Below are positions 62,768-64,000 of a stretch of DNA of 64,000 bases, piece by piece; the stretch's first letter is position 1; each line of letters opens with the position of its first letter. Both the position numbers and the translations under genes were made by a program. The notes under the pieces are model-generated. The model was given only the letters and a program-made list of their open reading frames with translations, did no database searches and was not told where the DNA came from. Origin of the DNA: Pseudoalteromonas luteoviolacea NCIMB 1944 (GTDB lineage Bacteria; Pseudomonadota; Gammaproteobacteria; Enterobacterales; Alteromonadaceae); contig NZ_AUXS01000097.1 of assembly GCF_001625565.1 (NCBI RefSeq), positions 1-64,000 on the forward strand. Reading direction: 5' to 3'.

Positions 62768-62797
62768 AGTAAACCCTACTCAGGTGCAAACTGTCAA
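62768..62797 (-). promoter_or_regulatory. Predicted trp operon promoter
   Basis: On the minus strand a perfect -35 TTGACA (62797-62792), 18-bp spacer and a -10-like TTTACT (62773-62768, 4 of 6). Transcription would start near 62761, leaving about 30 nt before the first leader peptide. No convincing TrpR operator (CTAGTAC-type palindrome) overlaps it. Confidence 0.6.
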
Positions 62798-62931
62798 GCA
62801 CTATTATTAAAAAATAACCAATAGCATGGTTTACTTATAAATAATAAGCATTTTGACCTAGTAAAGGAGTCCGAGTAATCAGACCTCGCTATGTATATGG
62901 TAAATAAAACCGTACTTGGATAAGTTTGCCA

Positions 62932-62940
62932 TGGTATACT
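62932..62940 (+). promoter_or_regulatory. Extended -10 promoter for rnm
   Basis: TGG-TATACT, an extended -10 with five of six consensus bases. Expected start near 62947, i.e. downstream of the GTG at 62945, which supports the TTG at 62969 as the true rnm start. No good -35 is present. Confidence 0.6.
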
Positions 62941-62968
62941 GCGGGTGTTTGTTTTTAAGGGGAAAACT

Positions 62969-63817
62969 TTGATTAAGTATGACTTACACAGTCATAGCAC
63001 TTTTTCTGATGGGCGTTTAACGGTACCTGAGCTTCTTGAGCGGGCAACAGAAAAGGGCGTTGATGTACTGGCTTTAACCGATCACGATACCGTTGCAGGA
63101 ATACCAGTCGCACTAGACTATATTACCCAGCAAAACCTTGATTTAAAAATTGTTTCTGGCGTTGAAATCTCGACCAAGTGGGAGAGTTTTGAGATCCATA
63201 TTGTTGGGCTTAATATTGAGATTAACCACCCTCAATTGCAAGCACTTTTGACTTCACAGCAACAAAAGCGTCGAGAACGAGCAAAAGAGATAGGCGCAAG
63301 GCTAGAAAAGCGAGGCTATGAAGGTATATATACGCAAGCGTTAGAATTGGCTAACGGAGCTGAAATTACCCGTGCGCACTTTGCAAAGGCGCTGGTGGAA
63401 CGCGGAGTGGCGAAAAATATTCAAGGCGTATTCAAAAAGTTTTTGGCACGCAACAAAACAGGTTATGTTCCCAGCAGTTGGTGTTCAATGAGCGAAGCCA
63501 TAGATGCTATTCAAGGGGCTGGTGGAATTGCTGTATTAGCACACCCCGGGCGTTATCAAATGTCCAACAAATGGTTGCGTAAACTGTTGGATGAATTCAC
63601 TGTTGTCGGTGGTAAAGCCATGGAAGTTGCGCAACCTCAACAAGCGCCTAGTGAAAGACAATTTCTTGGCCAGTTATCTCAAGAATATAATTTACTGGCC
63701 AGTCAAGGATCTGATTTTCATTATCCAACCAGCTGGTTAGATCTAGGAAGAAACCTATACTTACCAAAAGATTGCCAAGGCGTCTGGCAATTTTGGGGAG
63801 CCACAGAGGAATGTTAG
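62969..63817 (+). CDS. rnm: PHP-domain 5'-3' exonuclease, RNase AM (YciV)
   Basis: 282 aa PHP metal-dependent phosphoesterase: YDLHSHSTFSDG (His7, His9 metal ligands), LTDHDTVAG, GVEISTKWESFEIHIVGLNI, VLAHPGRY and SQGSDFHYP are all present and near-identical to E. coli YciV, which trims 5' ends of rRNA and degrades short RNA and pAp. TTG 62969 has AAGGGG 8 nt upstream; a GTG at 62945 would precede the predicted transcript start. Divergent from trp as in E. coli; yciO follows after 1 nt. Confidence 0.93.
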   Translation: MIKYDLHSHSTFSDGRLTVPELLERATEKGVDVLALTDHDTVAGIPVALDYITQQNLDLKIVSGVEISTKWESFEIHIVGLNIEINHPQLQALLTSQQQKRRERAKEIGARLEKRGYEGIYTQALELANGAEITRAHFAKALVERGVAKNIQGVFKKFLARNKTGYVPSSWCSMSEAIDAIQGAGGIAVLAHPGRYQMSNKWLRKLLDEFTVVGGKAMEVAQPQQAPSERQFLGQLSQEYNLLASQGSDFHYPTSWLDLGRNLYLPKDCQGVWQFWGATEEC

Positions 63818-63818
63818 C

Positions 63819-64000
63819 ATGAGTCAATTTTTTCATATCCACCCAGATAACCCGCAGGCTAGATTAATCCGCCAAGCAGTTGAGATTATCCAAAAGGGAG
63901 GGGTAATCGTTTATCCGACCGATTCAGGGTATGCCATTGGGTGTGGTTTGGGCAACAAACAGGCGAAAGAACGAATTGAGCGCATTCGAGGCATCGAAAA
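63819..64000 (+). CDS. yciO: YciO, Sua5/TsaC-family protein, partial (window end)
   Basis: First 60 codons only. MSQFFHIHPDNPQARLIRQA followed by QKGGVIVYPTDSGYAIGCGL matches E. coli YciO closely; the YPTDSGYA motif is the nucleotide-binding signature of the YrdC/Sua5 family. YciO is a homologue of the threonylcarbamoyl-AMP synthase used for tRNA t6A. ATG 63819 has GAGGA upstream and follows the rnm stop by one base, so the two form an operon. Confidence 0.95.
   Translation, partial: MSQFFHIHPDNPQARLIRQAVEIIQKGGVIVYPTDSGYAIGCGLGNKQAKERIERIRGIE

Noticed and set aside
62750..62800. TrpR operator over the trp promoter
   Set aside because: Only a GTACT half-site is visible; no CTAGTAC-type palindrome, so no repressor site was called.

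Overview
The window looks like chromosomal DNA of a marine gammaproteobacterium in the Alteromonadales, most likely Pseudoalteromonas. This is an inference. It rests on the moderately AT-rich composition, on many close relatives of E. coli proteins (RNase E, RluC, YbiT, YafJ, YeaC, YciI, TqsA, YciO) in a partly shuffled order, on an unfused trpG/trpD next to a fused trpCF, and on a chitin-type deacetylase and several c-di-GMP proteins. I saw no rRNA or tRNA gene, insertion sequence, prophage or CRISPR array.

Layout. 1-2556: rne (RNase E, C-terminus cut by the window edge) on the minus strand, with a long structured leader, divergent from rluC and a HAD phosphatase. 4674-12561: maf/yceF, then the fatty-acid and cell-envelope block yceD-rpmF-plsX-fabD-fabG-acpP-fabF-pabC-mltG, which lacks fabH between plsX and fabD and lacks tmk-holB after mltG. 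12628-23260: a secreted CE4 deacetylase with a chitin-binding-like module, a DUF885 lipoprotein, a serine-hydrolase lipoprotein, ybiT, a chemoreceptor followed by a small 8-cysteine secreted protein, and yafJ. 23299-29772: DUF3108 protein, purMN, a DUF465-like small protein coupled to a GGDEF-EAL protein, an orphan MlaC-like protein and a DUF2989 lipoprotein. 30104-41358: long-form GAPDH, an M14 carboxypeptidase, a Na+/alanine symporter with a large insertion, a zinc-ribbon/yeaC/DUF349 operon, and acnB preceded by a near-consensus Fur box. 41359-47155: an accessory stretch with a 7-bp tandem repeat, small genes, a PKD-like plus serine-hydrolase lipoprotein, about 0.86 kb of AT-rich DNA without a convincing gene, and a PTS-EIIC/EAL fusion. 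47405-55938: yfcH, tqsA, a PepSY-phoP-phoQ operon, yciI, an NSS transporter, a CPBP protein, yciB and an HU-like gene. 55945-62464: trpEGD(CF)BA on the minus strand. 62969-64000: rnm (yciV) and the start of yciO.

Most notable signal. The trp operon leader (62465-62797) contains two complete attenuators in series. Each has its own short leader peptide with three consecutive Trp codons (15 aa and 19 aa), a 1:2 pause hairpin, a competing antiterminator pairing and a GC-rich terminator followed by six or more T. RNA polymerase must pass both to reach trpE, which begins with TTG just after the second terminator. This predicts two-stage, possibly multiplicative, control by charged tRNA-Trp.

Most gene calls rest on recognisable motifs and remembered family sequences. 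Start codons were chosen from Shine-Dalgarno spacing; several genes use GTG or TTG. No database search was possible.
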